A stretch of DNA of 43,574 bases from Eisenbergiella sp900555195 (GCA_902492555.1 CABUMH010000020.1:1-43574), one strand, 5' to 3'. Positions 33,357-41,998 are shown, counted from the first letter of the stretch. Numbers and translations are program-made. Notes: a model not told the origin generated them from the letters alone.

Positions 33357-33980
33357 TTATTTGCCGGGAGCATCGGGCAGGGAAGTGTTAAACATGAGCA
33401 GGGCTTCCCGGCATTCATATTCTCCCATTTCATAATATCCCTTTGTAAAACGGTTCAGCCGTTCGATGGTAACGGAACGATTGGCCTTTTTGGGAAGGCC
33501 ATTGACAAAAGAGATTCCTTCCGTATAGTATTCCGCGTCAAACTCCGGCGTTCCTTCCTCTTCATAATAAGGATCGAACAGGAGAATCCGGTCACCGTCA
33601 ATGCCCGTCAGGAGGACATAATGGGCCACTTCCAGGAAGACGTGCAGAACAACCGCCCCACCCTTCCGCAGGGTCTCGTAAATCTTTCCGCCTTTGGCGA
33701 TGAACACATCCCGACCGGAAAGAAATTCGCAGTGAATGGGAAAATGCCTGGCCTGGCCGAAATGGTTGATCCAGTTGGAGAGAAAATTCATGGCGGCAGC
33801 AGAGGTGCCGTGCTTGCAGAGTTCCCCTTCGTCATTATAAGTATCCATAGCGTAGAGCATAATAAATTTTACGAGATCAGGATAGATTTCTTCCCGCTCA
33901 AACAGATACCGGATGCCGTTGATCAGGGAAACAGGACCGCAATCGTATTCAGATGACTGGTAAATTAAAAAATTTTTCAT
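33357..33980 (-). CDS. Peptidase C39-like cysteine-protease-fold protein
   Basis: 207 residues, no signal peptide or ABC domains. The N-terminus IYQSSEYDCGPVSLINGIRYL has the Q-x(6)-DCGP catalytic-cysteine motif of C39/C70-like papain folds. Residues KGGAVVLHVFLEVAHYVLLTGIDGDRILLFDPYYEEEG provide the His-Asp part (HYVLLTGI...FDPY). Members may cleave leader peptides or act as transglutaminase-like enzymes; the substrate is unknown and no bacteriocin precursor is seen next to it. It has a near-consensus promoter at 34064-34092 but a poor ribosome site, so expression may be low. Shares its upstream region, with the giant palindrome, with the peptide transporter operon. Confidence 0.8.
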   Translation of the reverse strand: MKNFLIYQSSEYDCGPVSLINGIRYLFEREEIYPDLVKFIMLYAMDTYNDEGELCKHGTSAAAMNFLSNWINHFGQARHFPIHCEFLSGRDVFIAKGGKIYETLRKGGAVVLHVFLEVAHYVLLTGIDGDRILLFDPYYEEEGTPEFDAEYYTEGISFVNGLPKKANRSVTIERLNRFTKGYYEMGEYECREALLMFNTSLPDAPGK

Positions 33981-34063
33981 TTATCTTGTGCCCTTACTAT
34001 GGAATGTAGTAAAATGAATAAAGTTGCGAAAGTTAAGAAAAACTGAGAGTGCAAATTGATTGT

Positions 34064-34092
34064 AATATACCTCTGTATGCGGCTTTTGTCAA
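34064..34092 (-). promoter_or_regulatory. Promoter of the C39-like gene
   Basis: Leftward TTGACA (34087-34092), exactly 17 bp, TATATT (34064-34069). Its -35 lies nine bases from the edge of the giant palindrome. Confidence 0.75.
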
Positions 34093-34101
34093 GATTGAGT
34101 T

Positions 34102-34334
34102 AGGTTGCTGCTCATCCCTCCGGCGTCAGTCCCATCCGGGCATCCCCTGTCCCAACGGCGGAGAGGTGTTCGCTGGTACACGCTCTCGCTTGGCCAAAAA
34201 CGTAACGGTACATAACGAACCAAAGGACGGTTCGTAAGTACCGACGTTTTTAGACAGTACCAGTGAACACCTCTCCGCCGTTGGGACAGGGGATGCCCGG
34301 ATGGGACTGACGCCGAAGGGATGAGCAGCAACCT
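34102..34334. repeat. 233-bp giant palindrome (78-bp arms, MITE-like)
   Basis: Arm 34102-34179 and arm 34257-34334 are inverted copies with only two differences (76 of 78 positions). The 77-bp centre is itself folded: AAAAACGT/ACGTTTTT, then CGGTAC/GTACCG, then ACGAACC/GGTTCGT around an 8-base tip. The element begins AGGTTGCTGC and ends GCAGCAACCT. No transposase frame is present and no clear target duplication flanks it. It lies exactly between two promoters that point away from it. Confidence 0.9.
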
Positions 34335-34362
34335 GAAATTTGATTTATTTTGTGACAGAAAC

Positions 34363-34391
34363 TTGACAAGAGGGGCTGTTAACGATATAAT
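34363..34391 (+). promoter_or_regulatory. Consensus sigma-A promoter of the peptide transporter operon
   Basis: TTGACA (34363-34368), 17 bp, TATAAT (34386-34391): a perfect match in both boxes and spacing. The leader to the ATG at 34580 is about 180 nt, with no riboswitch that I recognise. Confidence 0.85.
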
Positions 34392-34579
34392 AAACCAATT
34401 TTAATAGGTAGCAAGTGTAAGAACCGGCAGGTCTTTTCTGGGAAGCAGTTTGTTTTCTGTCTGGACGGTGCCGGGCATTTTTTGGTATTTTGAAATGAAA
34501 GCGCCTGCCTGTTTTCTGGCACGGAAGGCATCCCATGCCAGGGCGGGAAAGGCAGGAAGAGTGAAGGAGGAAGCAAGAA

Positions 34580-36262
34580 ATGACAAAGAGAAACCGTTTA
34601 ATTGGCCTTGCCCTTGCGGCGGTAATGGCTGTTTCCCTGATGGCCTGTCAGTCTTCTGGTAACGGCACAGCCGTGGAGGAGAGCGTTGCAGGAGGGACTG
34701 CCGCGCAGGAGAGCGCCGGAGGGAATGAAGCGGCAAATGAAAATGCTGCCGGCTCAGGCAAAATTGTGAACGTAGGTGTGACGAATACGTTGGGAAGTCT
34801 GAATCCGTTGCTGATCAATGGAGTGGAGACGAATAAATATGCTACAGGGCTTATGTTCCTGCCCCTTGTGGAGTTGGATGCGGAGTTGAATTTCCAGCCG
34901 ATGCTGGCGGATTCTATTACGACGGAAGATAACCAGAATTTTATCGTGCACATTGATGATGCGGCGACCTGGTCGGACGGAACGCCCATTACCGCAGAGG
35001 ATGTAGCTTATACGGCGCTGCGCATGGCAAGCCCTCTGGTGAATAATACGGCAGCGATGTATTATGTGTTTGAAGGTGTAGGGGACGATGGATTCGTGGA
35101 AGAAGGCGCCCAAAGCGTTGAGGGAATCCAGGTAATCGATGAGAAAACGGTTCAGTTTACCACCAAAGAGCCGATGTCTCTCATTACCTTCCAGAATTCT
35201 TATGCTAGATACCTTCTGACACTTCCCAAGCATGTGATCGAACAGTTTGCAGAGGAGGAACTCACCACGGCAGAATGGTTCAACCATCCGGATGTGGTCA
35301 GCGGGCCTTATATGGTGACAGATTTTGACTTGAACCATTATGTCGCTTATACAGCGAACACCAACTACTGGAAGGGAGCGCCCAAGATTGATAAGCTCAA
35401 TATCCGTATCGTGGACGGCAGCCAGCTGTATGCGGGCCTGCAGTCAGGGGAGATTGATATCACCCAGCAGACGATGAGCGAGATCCCTCCGGAGGATTAT
35501 GAAAGTGTAGAAGCTTTGGAAAATGTGGATGTGGTATATGGCTCTCCCATCATCAATCAGTCTGTATTCATCCAGACCGCCAATGTGACAGACGTGCGGG
35601 TGCGCCAGGCTTTGCTGTATGCGATTAACAGGGAGCAGATCCTGAGTGAACTCCTGAACGGGCACGGAGAAGTGGTGGATGGTTTCCTTTCTAGTGCGAG
35701 CCCTTATTATGATGAAACGATTACTCCCATCACTTATGACCCGGAGAAGGCAAAAGCGCTCCTGGATGAAGCCGGATGGGACGGAAGCCAGACATTACGC
35801 TTTTATGTGAATTCTGGGGATAGCACATTTATGAATGCGGCAAACGTGATGGTTGCGCAGTGGGCGGCTGTGGGAGTGAAAGTTGAGATAACGACAGTCG
35901 ATCTCAATACGCTGATGAGCGTGGCTGGCGGCGGGGATTTCGATATTCTGGCGGTACAGTATACCTATCCGCCGGTAGATCCTTATGTGGACATTAACTG
36001 GCTGTTGGGTGGAGAAGGAAGCTGGACGAATTACAGCGATGATTCGGTGAGCGAAGCGCTGGCTGCGACGCAGGCCACCAGTGATGTAGAAGAACTGAAG
36101 AACCTGTATTCTATTGTGGATAAGAAAGTACAGGAGGATGTGCCGATGTTTTCCGCTTATATCATCAGTGCGCAGGGCGCAGTGAACAAGCGGCTGACGG
36201 GGGCGACGCCCAGCGTGTACGGTTTCTTCAATGACGTGCAGAACTGGGATGTGACACAGTAA
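34580..36262 (+). CDS. Oligopeptide-binding lipoprotein (ABC family 5)
   Basis: 560 residues, preceded by GAAGGAGGAAGCAAGAA. Lipoprotein signal RNRLIGLALAAVMAVSLMAC with the lipobox Cys at 23, then a Glu/Ala/Gly linker. The mature domain is SBP_bac_5: GVTNTLGSLNPLLING, TWSDGTPITAEDVAYTALRMA, VVSGPYMVTDFDLNHYVAYTANTNYWKGAPKIDKLNIRIV, VRQALLYAINREQILSELLNGHGEV and ALLDEAGWDGSQTLRFYV. It opens an operon with two ATPases, two permeases and an M20D amidohydrolase, so short peptides or amidated amino acids are the probable cargo. A hairpin after the gene (36277-36300) would raise its message level relative to the rest. Confidence 0.9.
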   Translation: MTKRNRLIGLALAAVMAVSLMACQSSGNGTAVEESVAGGTAAQESAGGNEAANENAAGSGKIVNVGVTNTLGSLNPLLINGVETNKYATGLMFLPLVELDAELNFQPMLADSITTEDNQNFIVHIDDAATWSDGTPITAEDVAYTALRMASPLVNNTAAMYYVFEGVGDDGFVEEGAQSVEGIQVIDEKTVQFTTKEPMSLITFQNSYARYLLTLPKHVIEQFAEEELTTAEWFNHPDVVSGPYMVTDFDLNHYVAYTANTNYWKGAPKIDKLNIRIVDGSQLYAGLQSGEIDITQQTMSEIPPEDYESVEALENVDVVYGSPIINQSVFIQTANVTDVRVRQALLYAINREQILSELLNGHGEVVDGFLSSASPYYDETITPITYDPEKAKALLDEAGWDGSQTLRFYVNSGDSTFMNAANVMVAQWAAVGVKVEITTVDLNTLMSVAGGGDFDILAVQYTYPPVDPYVDINWLLGGEGSWTNYSDDSVSEALAATQATSDVEELKNLYSIVDKKVQEDVPMFSAYIISAQGAVNKRLTGATPSVYGFFNDVQNWDVTQ

Positions 36263-36276
36263 AGAGAAAAGTGGAG

Positions 36277-36300
36277 GCCGTCCGTTTTTTCCCGGACGGC
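36277..36300 (+). other. Intercistronic hairpin after binding-protein gene
   Basis: GCCGTCCG/CGGACGGC arms with a loop containing T6. The T run is in the loop, not after the stem, so this is more a stabilising 3' stem than a terminator; it would allow more binding protein than transporter to be made. Confidence 0.6.
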
Positions 36301-36327
36301 TGCACATAGGCAGAGTGAGGAAAAACG

Positions 36328-37314
36328 ATGTCGCATTTGCTGGAAGTAAAAGGGCTGACCACGGCATTTTCCGGGGATTATGGAGAGACGGTCAGTGTAG
36401 ATCATATCAGTTTTCATGTGGATAAAGGGGAAGTTGTCTGTATTGTCGGTGAATCCGGCTGCGGAAAGAGCGTGACTTCCCTGTCTATTATGGGATTATT
36501 AAAAAGGGGCGGAGCTGTCATTGACGGCTCTGTCCTGTTTGATGGTAAGAATCTTCTCGGGATGACGGAAAAGGAGCTGGATGAGATCCGGGGAAACCGG
36601 ATTTCCATGATCTTCCAGGATCCGCTTACATCCCTGAATCCGGTTTTTACCGTGGGAAACCAGATCACAGAGAGCATCCGCACCCATCTGCATCTTTCAA
36701 AAGAGGAGGCCAGAGAGCGTGCGGAGAATCTTTTGATGAAGGTGGGCATGCCGGATGCCCATGCCGTCATGAAGAAATATCCGCATACGCTTTCCGGCGG
36801 AATGAGGCAGCGGGCTATGATCGCCATGGCCCTGTGCGCAGATCCAGCGCTCTTAATTGCGGATGAACCCACGACTGCCTTGGATGTGACGATTCAGGCA
36901 CAGATCATGAGCCTGCTGAAGGGACTGAAGAAGGATTTGGGAATGGCACTCATCCTGATTACCCATGATATCGGGCTGGTGGCCAGCATGGCGGACAGGG
37001 TTCTGGTGATGTATGCTGGACAGATCGTGGAGGAAGCGCCGGTTCGGGAACTGTTCCATAACCCGGCCCATCCTTATACGCGGGCGCTTCTGAATACGGT
37101 GCCGAGCATCTATGATTCAGAGGAGCGCCAGCTGGTATCCATTCCGGGGATCGTTCCGGAGAATTATGATAAGATTACCGGATGCCGGTTCGCGGATCGT
37201 TGTGCGCTACGAGGCAAGGGATGCGAGGCGCCTCAGTCGGATCATGAGGTTTCAGAGGGGCACTTTGTGAAATGCATCAGGCGAAAAGAGGAAAGTCATG
37301 AAGCAGAGAAATGA
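36328..37314 (+). CDS. Oligopeptide ABC transporter ATPase (OppD/DppD type)
   Basis: 328 residues. Walker A GESGCGKSVTS, Q-loop MIFQDPLTSLNPVFTVG, signature LSGGMRQRAMIAMAL, Walker B LLIADEPTTALDVTIQ, switch His in LITHDIGLVASMADRVLVMYAGQIVEEA. The C-terminal HPYTRALLNTVPS and a cysteine-containing CRFADRCALRGKGC are the oligopeptide-transporter extension that in some members holds an iron-sulfur cluster. All catalytic motifs are canonical. It pairs with the following ATPase, whose start lies 17 bp inside its end. Confidence 0.93.
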   Translation: MSHLLEVKGLTTAFSGDYGETVSVDHISFHVDKGEVVCIVGESGCGKSVTSLSIMGLLKRGGAVIDGSVLFDGKNLLGMTEKELDEIRGNRISMIFQDPLTSLNPVFTVGNQITESIRTHLHLSKEEARERAENLLMKVGMPDAHAVMKKYPHTLSGGMRQRAMIAMALCADPALLIADEPTTALDVTIQAQIMSLLKGLKKDLGMALILITHDIGLVASMADRVLVMYAGQIVEEAPVRELFHNPAHPYTRALLNTVPSIYDSEERQLVSIPGIVPENYDKITGCRFADRCALRGKGCEAPQSDHEVSEGHFVKCIRRKEESHEAEK

Positions 37315-38377
37315 GAACGATCTTTCGGGGAACGGGCCCCTGCCCCATACGGTTCAGAAGGGGATGCCGCTCCTGGAAGTGGAGAATATGAAGAAATACT
37401 ATCCGCTTAAGGGCGGAATCGTGACGCATACCACCGGCTACATCCGGGCGGTTGATGGCGTGAGTTTTCAGATGTACGAAGGGGAGACGCTGGGCCTGGT
37501 AGGAGAATCTGGCTGTGGGAAATCCACCATCGGACGTCAGATCGTAGGGTTGGAGAAGCCGACGGGGGGAAAGATCCGCTATGCAGGACAGGATCTGTCT
37601 GAACTTTCGGGCAAAGAGATGAAACGGATCCGCACGCAGCTGCAGATGGTTTTTCAGGATCCCTATTCCTCTTTGAATCCAAGGAAACATATTTATGAGA
37701 TTCTTGCGCAGCCTATGCTGTATCATCATATCAGTACGCGGGATTCAGTGAGCAAGGACATTGACCGAATTCTGGATATGGTGGGGCTGCCCACCAACGT
37801 GCTCGGAAGATACCCCCATGAATTTTCCGGCGGTCAGAGGCAGCGCATTGGGATCGCTAGAGCTTTGTCCTTAAATCCCCGTTTTTTGGTTTGCGACGAA
37901 CCGGTAAGCGCCCTGGATGTGTCCATTCAGGCGCAGATTCTGAACCTGCTTAAGAATCTGAGCAAGGAACTGAATCTTACCTGCCTGTTCGTGGGACATG
38001 GCCTGGGGGCGGTGAATTATATCAGCGACCGGATCGCCGTGATGTATCTGGGAAAGATTGTGGAGATCGGCCGTTCAGAGGAAGTGTTCCGCCATCCGGC
38101 GCATCCTTATACGCAGGCGCTGATCCATGCGGCCCCGGTTCCGGATCCGGATATGCAGTCGGATGAGAATCAACTCCTTTCCGGAGAAATCGGCTCCAGC
38201 CAGAACCCTCCGTCGGGCTGCCGTTTCCATCCCAGATGCCCTTATGCAAAGGAGAGCTGCCGCACACAGGAGCCATCTATGTGTGAAGTGGAGCCGGGCA
38301 GCGGGCATTTTGCAGCCTGTCCGGTCATAAACAACGGAAAAGATAGAGCGAATTTTGCCCATACGGCGGAGAAATAG
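37298..38377 (+). CDS. Oligopeptide ABC transporter ATPase (OppF/DppF type)
   Basis: 359 residues. N-terminal KYYPLKGGIVTHTTGYIRAVDGVSF is the OppF pattern, then Walker A GESGCGKSTIGRQIVGLEKPTGG, MVFQDPYSSLNPRKHI, signature FSGGQRQRIGIARAL and Walker B FLVCDEPVSALDVSIQ. The switch position reads FVGHGLGAVNYISDR, with GHGL where GHDL is usual, so the Asp after the switch His is replaced by Gly. C-terminal HPYTQALIHAAPVPDP and FHPRCPYAKESC complete the family pattern. The overlap with the upstream gene implies coupled translation. Confidence 0.92.
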   Translation: MKQRNENDLSGNGPLPHTVQKGMPLLEVENMKKYYPLKGGIVTHTTGYIRAVDGVSFQMYEGETLGLVGESGCGKSTIGRQIVGLEKPTGGKIRYAGQDLSELSGKEMKRIRTQLQMVFQDPYSSLNPRKHIYEILAQPMLYHHISTRDSVSKDIDRILDMVGLPTNVLGRYPHEFSGGQRQRIGIARALSLNPRFLVCDEPVSALDVSIQAQILNLLKNLSKELNLTCLFVGHGLGAVNYISDRIAVMYLGKIVEIGRSEEVFRHPAHPYTQALIHAAPVPDPDMQSDENQLLSGEIGSSQNPPSGCRFHPRCPYAKESCRTQEPSMCEVEPGSGHFAACPVINNGKDRANFAHTAEK

Positions 38378-38388
38378 GAGGCGCAGGC

Positions 38389-39336
38389 ATGGGAAAATAT
38401 ATCATAAAGAGAATCCTGATCGCCATTCCGGTTTTGATCGGGATCACTATCATCGATTATGCGATTATGTGTCTGGCCGGAAGCCCGCTTGAGATGCTTC
38501 AGGGGCCCAGAATATCCGAAGCGGCGGTACAGGCCAGGGAGATCGCCCTTGGGCTGGATCAGCCTTTCTATGTACAGTATTTTGTTTGGCTGAAACAGTT
38601 GCTGCAGGGAAATATGGGCTATTCCATCAGTTCGTATCAGCCGGTCAGCGATATGATTATGAGCCATTTGGGGCCGACCCTGCTTTTGATGGGAACATCC
38701 CTGATCGTCAGCCTCATTTTGGCTGTGCCCGCAGGGATTTTCAGTGCTATTCATCAGTATTCCAAGGGGGATTATACGGTTGTGACGCTTTCCTTCCTGG
38801 GAAGCAGCATTCCGGGATTCTTTCTTTCCCTGCTTCTGATCTATATCTTTACGGTTAAATTGGGGTGGCTTCCTTCCAGCGGTATGACGACGCTGGGCAC
38901 GGAAGGAGGCGTTGCCGATGTAGCGAGGCATATGGTAATGCCGGTGCTGGTGTTGGCAGTCTCCTTGGCCGGCACAAACATCAGGTATATCCGCAGCGCG
39001 GTTCTGGAGATCCTGCAGCAGGATTATCTGCGGACGGCAAAAGCCAAAGGAATCGGCCGCTTTAAGGTGATCGGAAAACATGCCCTGCGCAATGCGCTGA
39101 TTCCAATTGTGACGGTGATTGGAATGCAGATCCCCATGCTGTTCGGCGGGCAGGTCATCATTGAACAGGTATTTTCCTGGCCTGGCCTGGGCCTCATGAC
39201 AATGAGCGCCATCACAAGCCGTGACTATCCGGTGATTATGGGTGTGTGCCTGCTGTCCGCCGTTGTGGTTCTGGTGGCAAATCTGGTGACAGATATTCTG
39301 TACGCTCTGGTAGATCCTACCATCCAGCTGCAATAG
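38389..39336 (+). CDS. Oligopeptide ABC transporter permease (OppB/DppB type)
   Basis: 315 residues. The first helix RILIAIPVLIGITIIDYAIM, external loop LGLDQPFYVQYFVWLKQLLQGNMGYSISSYQPV, then five helices, coupling loop YLRTAKAKGIGRFKVIGKHALRNALIPIVT, and GQVIIEQVFSWPGLGLMTMSAI near the end are all standard. The ribosome site AATAGGAGGCGCAGGC is good. It forms the membrane pore with the next permease, ten bases downstream. Confidence 0.93.
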   Translation: MGKYIIKRILIAIPVLIGITIIDYAIMCLAGSPLEMLQGPRISEAAVQAREIALGLDQPFYVQYFVWLKQLLQGNMGYSISSYQPVSDMIMSHLGPTLLLMGTSLIVSLILAVPAGIFSAIHQYSKGDYTVVTLSFLGSSIPGFFLSLLLIYIFTVKLGWLPSSGMTTLGTEGGVADVARHMVMPVLVLAVSLAGTNIRYIRSAVLEILQQDYLRTAKAKGIGRFKVIGKHALRNALIPIVTVIGMQIPMLFGGQVIIEQVFSWPGLGLMTMSAITSRDYPVIMGVCLLSAVVVLVANLVTDILYALVDPTIQLQ

Positions 39337-39346
39337 GGAGGAAGAG

Positions 39347-40282
39347 ATGCGTATCGATAAAAGAAATGACAAGATAAGAGACAGAAAAATCATTCAGGAC
39401 AATGCAACCGGACGTGATAAGCGGGGAGACATTGCCAGAGAAAGTTATTTCCAGACCGTCATGCGACGCTTCAGGCGCCATCATCTGGCTGCGGTAAGCC
39501 TGGTGGTTCTGGTGATTCTGGTTGGCGCAGCCCTGTTGGCGCCTCTGATTGCCCCTTATGATCCGGACGCCATTGTGGGGCCGTTTTCCGGGCCGCCAAG
39601 CGCACAGTTCTGGCTTGGAACGGATCAGATCGGCAGAGATGTGTTCAGCCGTCTTCTGTATGCAACCCGTGTATCCCTTATGGTGGGTGTGCTGGCCACG
39701 TTGATCTCCACTGTGATCGGCGTGGTGCTGGGGTTGGTCGCCGGATATTTCGGCGGTGTGGCGGATATGATTATCATGCGCTTTACGGACATGGTGATGT
39801 CCTTTCCCTATATTTTGCTGGTGTTGGTAGCGGCTTCCATTTTTAAGCCGGGCTTGTGGAGTATCATTCTGATCCTGGGCTTTGTGGATTGGCCGGGCAT
39901 CGCACGCTTGGTGCGCGGCAATGTGCTGTCCCTGCGGGAGACGAATTTCGTAAAAAGCAGCATGGTGGCGGGCATGCCGCTGCGCCATATCCTGTTTTCT
40001 GAGATCCTTCCGAACACGGCGGCTCCCATCCTGGTGTACGCCACATCGGTCCTGGCTCTGTCCATGCTGGATGAAGCGGCGCTCTCCTTCCTGGGAATGG
40101 GTGTTCAGCCTCCGGCGGCAAGCCTCGGGAACATGCTCAACGGAGCGCAGTCGCTGACCGTACTGACCAAACAGCCCTGGCTTTGGATTCCGCCCGGACT
40201 GATGATTGTTATTCTGGTAATCGCCATCAATTTCATCGGGGATGCGCTTCGGGATGCGCTGGATCCCAACAGCAAAAATTGA
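39347..40282 (+). CDS. Oligopeptide ABC transporter permease (OppC/DppC type)
   Basis: 311 residues with a long charged N-terminal tail (about 45) before helix one (LAAVSLVVLVILVGAALLAPLIAPYDPD). FWLGTDQIGRDVFSRLLYATRVSLMVG is the DppC hallmark, and LVRGNVLSLRETNFVKSSMVAGMPLRHILFSEILPN is the ATPase-coupling loop. LDEAALSFLGMGVQPPAASLGNMLNGAQ ends the family pattern. GGGAGGAAGAG precedes the ATG. Last transporter gene of the operon; a hairpin separates it from the amidohydrolase gene. Confidence 0.93.
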   Translation: MRIDKRNDKIRDRKIIQDNATGRDKRGDIARESYFQTVMRRFRRHHLAAVSLVVLVILVGAALLAPLIAPYDPDAIVGPFSGPPSAQFWLGTDQIGRDVFSRLLYATRVSLMVGVLATLISTVIGVVLGLVAGYFGGVADMIIMRFTDMVMSFPYILLVLVAASIFKPGLWSIILILGFVDWPGIARLVRGNVLSLRETNFVKSSMVAGMPLRHILFSEILPNTAAPILVYATSVLALSMLDEAALSFLGMGVQPPAASLGNMLNGAQSLTVLTKQPWLWIPPGLMIVILVIAINFIGDALRDALDPNSKN

Positions 40283-40289
40283 AGTGCCT

Positions 40290-40317
40290 CAGCGGTTTGG
40301 CTCCGTTCGAACCGCTG
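40290..40317 (+). other. Intercistronic hairpin before amidohydrolase gene
   Basis: CAGCGGTT (40290-40297) and AACCGCTG (40310-40317) with a 12-base loop, no T run. Probably a processing or stability stem rather than a terminator. Confidence 0.5.
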
Positions 40318-40364
40318 CAAAGCGTTAACCGTGCATAAGGATGGCCGCAGGAGGAGAAAGAGGT

Positions 40365-41492
40365 ATGCTGGAGAGCAAATTGAGGGCAGCGTTTGAATGG
40401 TTCCACAGAAATCCGGAACTGTCCTATGAAGAATATGAGACAACAGAGCGGATCCGTACTTTCCTGACACAGGAAGGGATAGAATTGCTGCCGTTGCCCC
40501 TGGAAACCGGGCTTGCAGCCGTAATACGGGGAGAAAAGAAAGGTAGTGTGCAGGCTCTGAGGTGCGACATCGACGCCCTTCCTATCCAGGAAGAAACCGG
40601 TCTGGCCTATGCCTCCGAGTATCCGGGCAGGATGCATGCCTGCGGCCATGATTTTCATATCACTGCAGGATTGGGAGCGGCTCTCCTTCTGAACGAACGG
40701 AAGGGGGAACTGGCAGGCACGGTGAAAATCCTTTTCCAGCCGGGAGAGGAATCTTCCTTGGGAGCGCTGAAGCTTCTGGAGACGGATGTGATGGAAGATG
40801 TGGCCCGGGTCTGGGGATTCCATGCGGATCCCACCAACGAGGTTTTCACGATCGGGATCCGGCCGGGCGCTGTGGCGGCAGCTGTGGATCGGTTCGTCAT
40901 CACGGTGAAGGGCGTGGGATGCCACGGGGCGCATCCGGACGACGGATGGGATCCGATTCCGGCAGCTTGCGCCATTGTGCAGGCGCTGCAGACCATCCCG
41001 TCCCGCAACGTGAACCCGTTTCATCCATCCCTCCTGAGCGTCACCCGTATAGAGGCGGGAAATACTTGGAATGTCATTCCCGGGGAAGCTCAGCTGGAGG
41101 GGACGGTGCGGACGCTGGATGCGAAGGATCGGAAGCTGTACGAAGAACGGGTTTCACAGATCGCGGCGCAGACAGCGGCCGCTTACGGCACATCGGCTCA
41201 GACGGAATGGATTCCCGGCCCTCCGGCAGTGATGAATGAAGAAAAGATGGCGGAACTTTCCGGGCGCGTGGCGCGAACCTGCGGTTTTGCGGTGGCGGAA
41301 GAGGAACAGTCTTTGGGAGGGGATGACTTCTCCTTTTATGAAGAGGCGGTTCCCGGCTGCTATATCAAAATCGGAACCGGAAAGGGCGCGTCGATCCACC
41401 AGCCCACCTTCCAGGTGAACCCGCAGATCCTGCTTCCGGCGTCAGAGTATCTGACGGAAGTGATTATGGCGCAGGGGAAGGAACTGGCGTAA
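40365..41492 (+). CDS. M20D-family amidohydrolase (aminoacylase/IAA-amino acid hydrolase-like)
   Basis: Cytoplasmic dinuclear-metal hydrolase that removes acyl groups from N-acyl amino acids or cleaves small peptides. The ATG at 40365 lies 9 bases after GGAGGAG; an ATG at 40341 is less well placed. 375 residues. Seen: FEWFHRNPELSYEEYETTERI, ALRCDIDALPIQEETGLAYAS, the metal motif RMHACGHDFHITAGLGAALLL, FQPGEESSLGALKLLETDV, and a late SLGGDDFSFYEEAVPGCYIKIGTG. The lid-domain segment GCHGAHPDDGWDPI is also typical. Sits at the end of the peptide transporter operon, so it likely processes imported cargo. Its 3' end overlaps a truncated toxin gene on the other strand by 29 bp. Confidence 0.9.
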   Translation: MLESKLRAAFEWFHRNPELSYEEYETTERIRTFLTQEGIELLPLPLETGLAAVIRGEKKGSVQALRCDIDALPIQEETGLAYASEYPGRMHACGHDFHITAGLGAALLLNERKGELAGTVKILFQPGEESSLGALKLLETDVMEDVARVWGFHADPTNEVFTIGIRPGAVAAAVDRFVITVKGVGCHGAHPDDGWDPIPAACAIVQALQTIPSRNVNPFHPSLLSVTRIEAGNTWNVIPGEAQLEGTVRTLDAKDRKLYEERVSQIAAQTAAAYGTSAQTEWIPGPPAVMNEEKMAELSGRVARTCGFAVAEEEQSLGGDDFSFYEEAVPGCYIKIGTGKGASIHQPTFQVNPQILLPASEYLTEVIMAQGKELA

Positions 41493-41733
41493 AGGCAGGC
41501 GGCCTTACGGGAAGAACGATCTCCAGCATCTTCCCAACAGCCTGATAAGCGAGTTCGGTGCTGTGGGTGTATTTTCTGGCCAGATAGTAAATGTCAGTTA
41601 CAGAGGAAGCGGACACAAAGCTTTCCAACCGGTGTTCCTCGCAAAGGCTCAAGACCTTGTAGGAATCTTCAGCGAAAGGCTGCCGTTCCAGCATGACATC
41701 AAGGATGATGTTGGTATCACACATGATTTTCAT
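41464..41733 (-). pseudogene. PIN-domain (VapC-like) toxin, C-terminally truncated
   Basis: From ATG 41733 the frame opens MKIMCDTNIILDVMLERQPFA, the first acidic site of PIN RNases (DTN), then FVSASSVTDIYYLARKY with the next motif. Normal members have about 130-140 residues and two or more further conserved Asp; here the protein stops at 89. The last dozen residues (PPAFTPVPSPAP) are only the reverse complement of the amidohydrolase end, which marks a break near 41490-41505. The active site cannot be complete. Confidence 0.75.
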
Positions 41734-41839
41734 ATTTTGACAGCCGCTCCTCCCGTAAAGAATCCAGGTCAATGTCGGAGGGGACATCCTTCAGCATTCC
41801 GCGGATGGAATCTACAGCGGAAACTAAAATGTATTTCAA
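41717..41839 (-). pseudogene. Antitoxin remnant upstream of PIN toxin
   Basis: The C-terminal part SIRGMLKDVPSDIDLDSLREERLSKYENHV reads like the toxin-binding tail of antitoxins that precede PIN toxins in Clostridia, and its stop overlaps the toxin start by 17 bp as in intact pairs. Only a TTG without a ribosome site (41839) or a distant ATG (41974) is available, and upstream residues do not look like a DNA-binding domain, so the front of the gene seems lost. Confidence 0.55.
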
Positions 41840-41998
41840 AAATATCGCACGAAAAGGGAACGAAACATGTGCTGGTGCCCTCATTTCATCTGCTCCAATT
41901 ACAAGAGCAACACCGGTTCCTGCAAAAATTCTTTTTTCTTCCTTATGCGACGCTGCGAAACAGGCAGGAGCCATTCTTTTTCGTTAGAAACCTTTTAC

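Noticed and set aside
34089..34331. 80-residue leftward frame spanning the giant palindrome
   Set aside because: It consists almost wholly of the two inverted arms, has no ribosome site or family likeness, and a matching frame exists on the other strand because of the symmetry.
34398..34579. Riboswitch or T-box in the peptide operon leader
   Set aside because: No T-box sequence and no known aptamer core seen; only loose GC-rich pairings near 34500-34560.
38242..39393. 383-residue leftward frame opposite the permease gene
   Set aside because: Antisense of membrane-helix codons, rich in His and Gln, with no family features.
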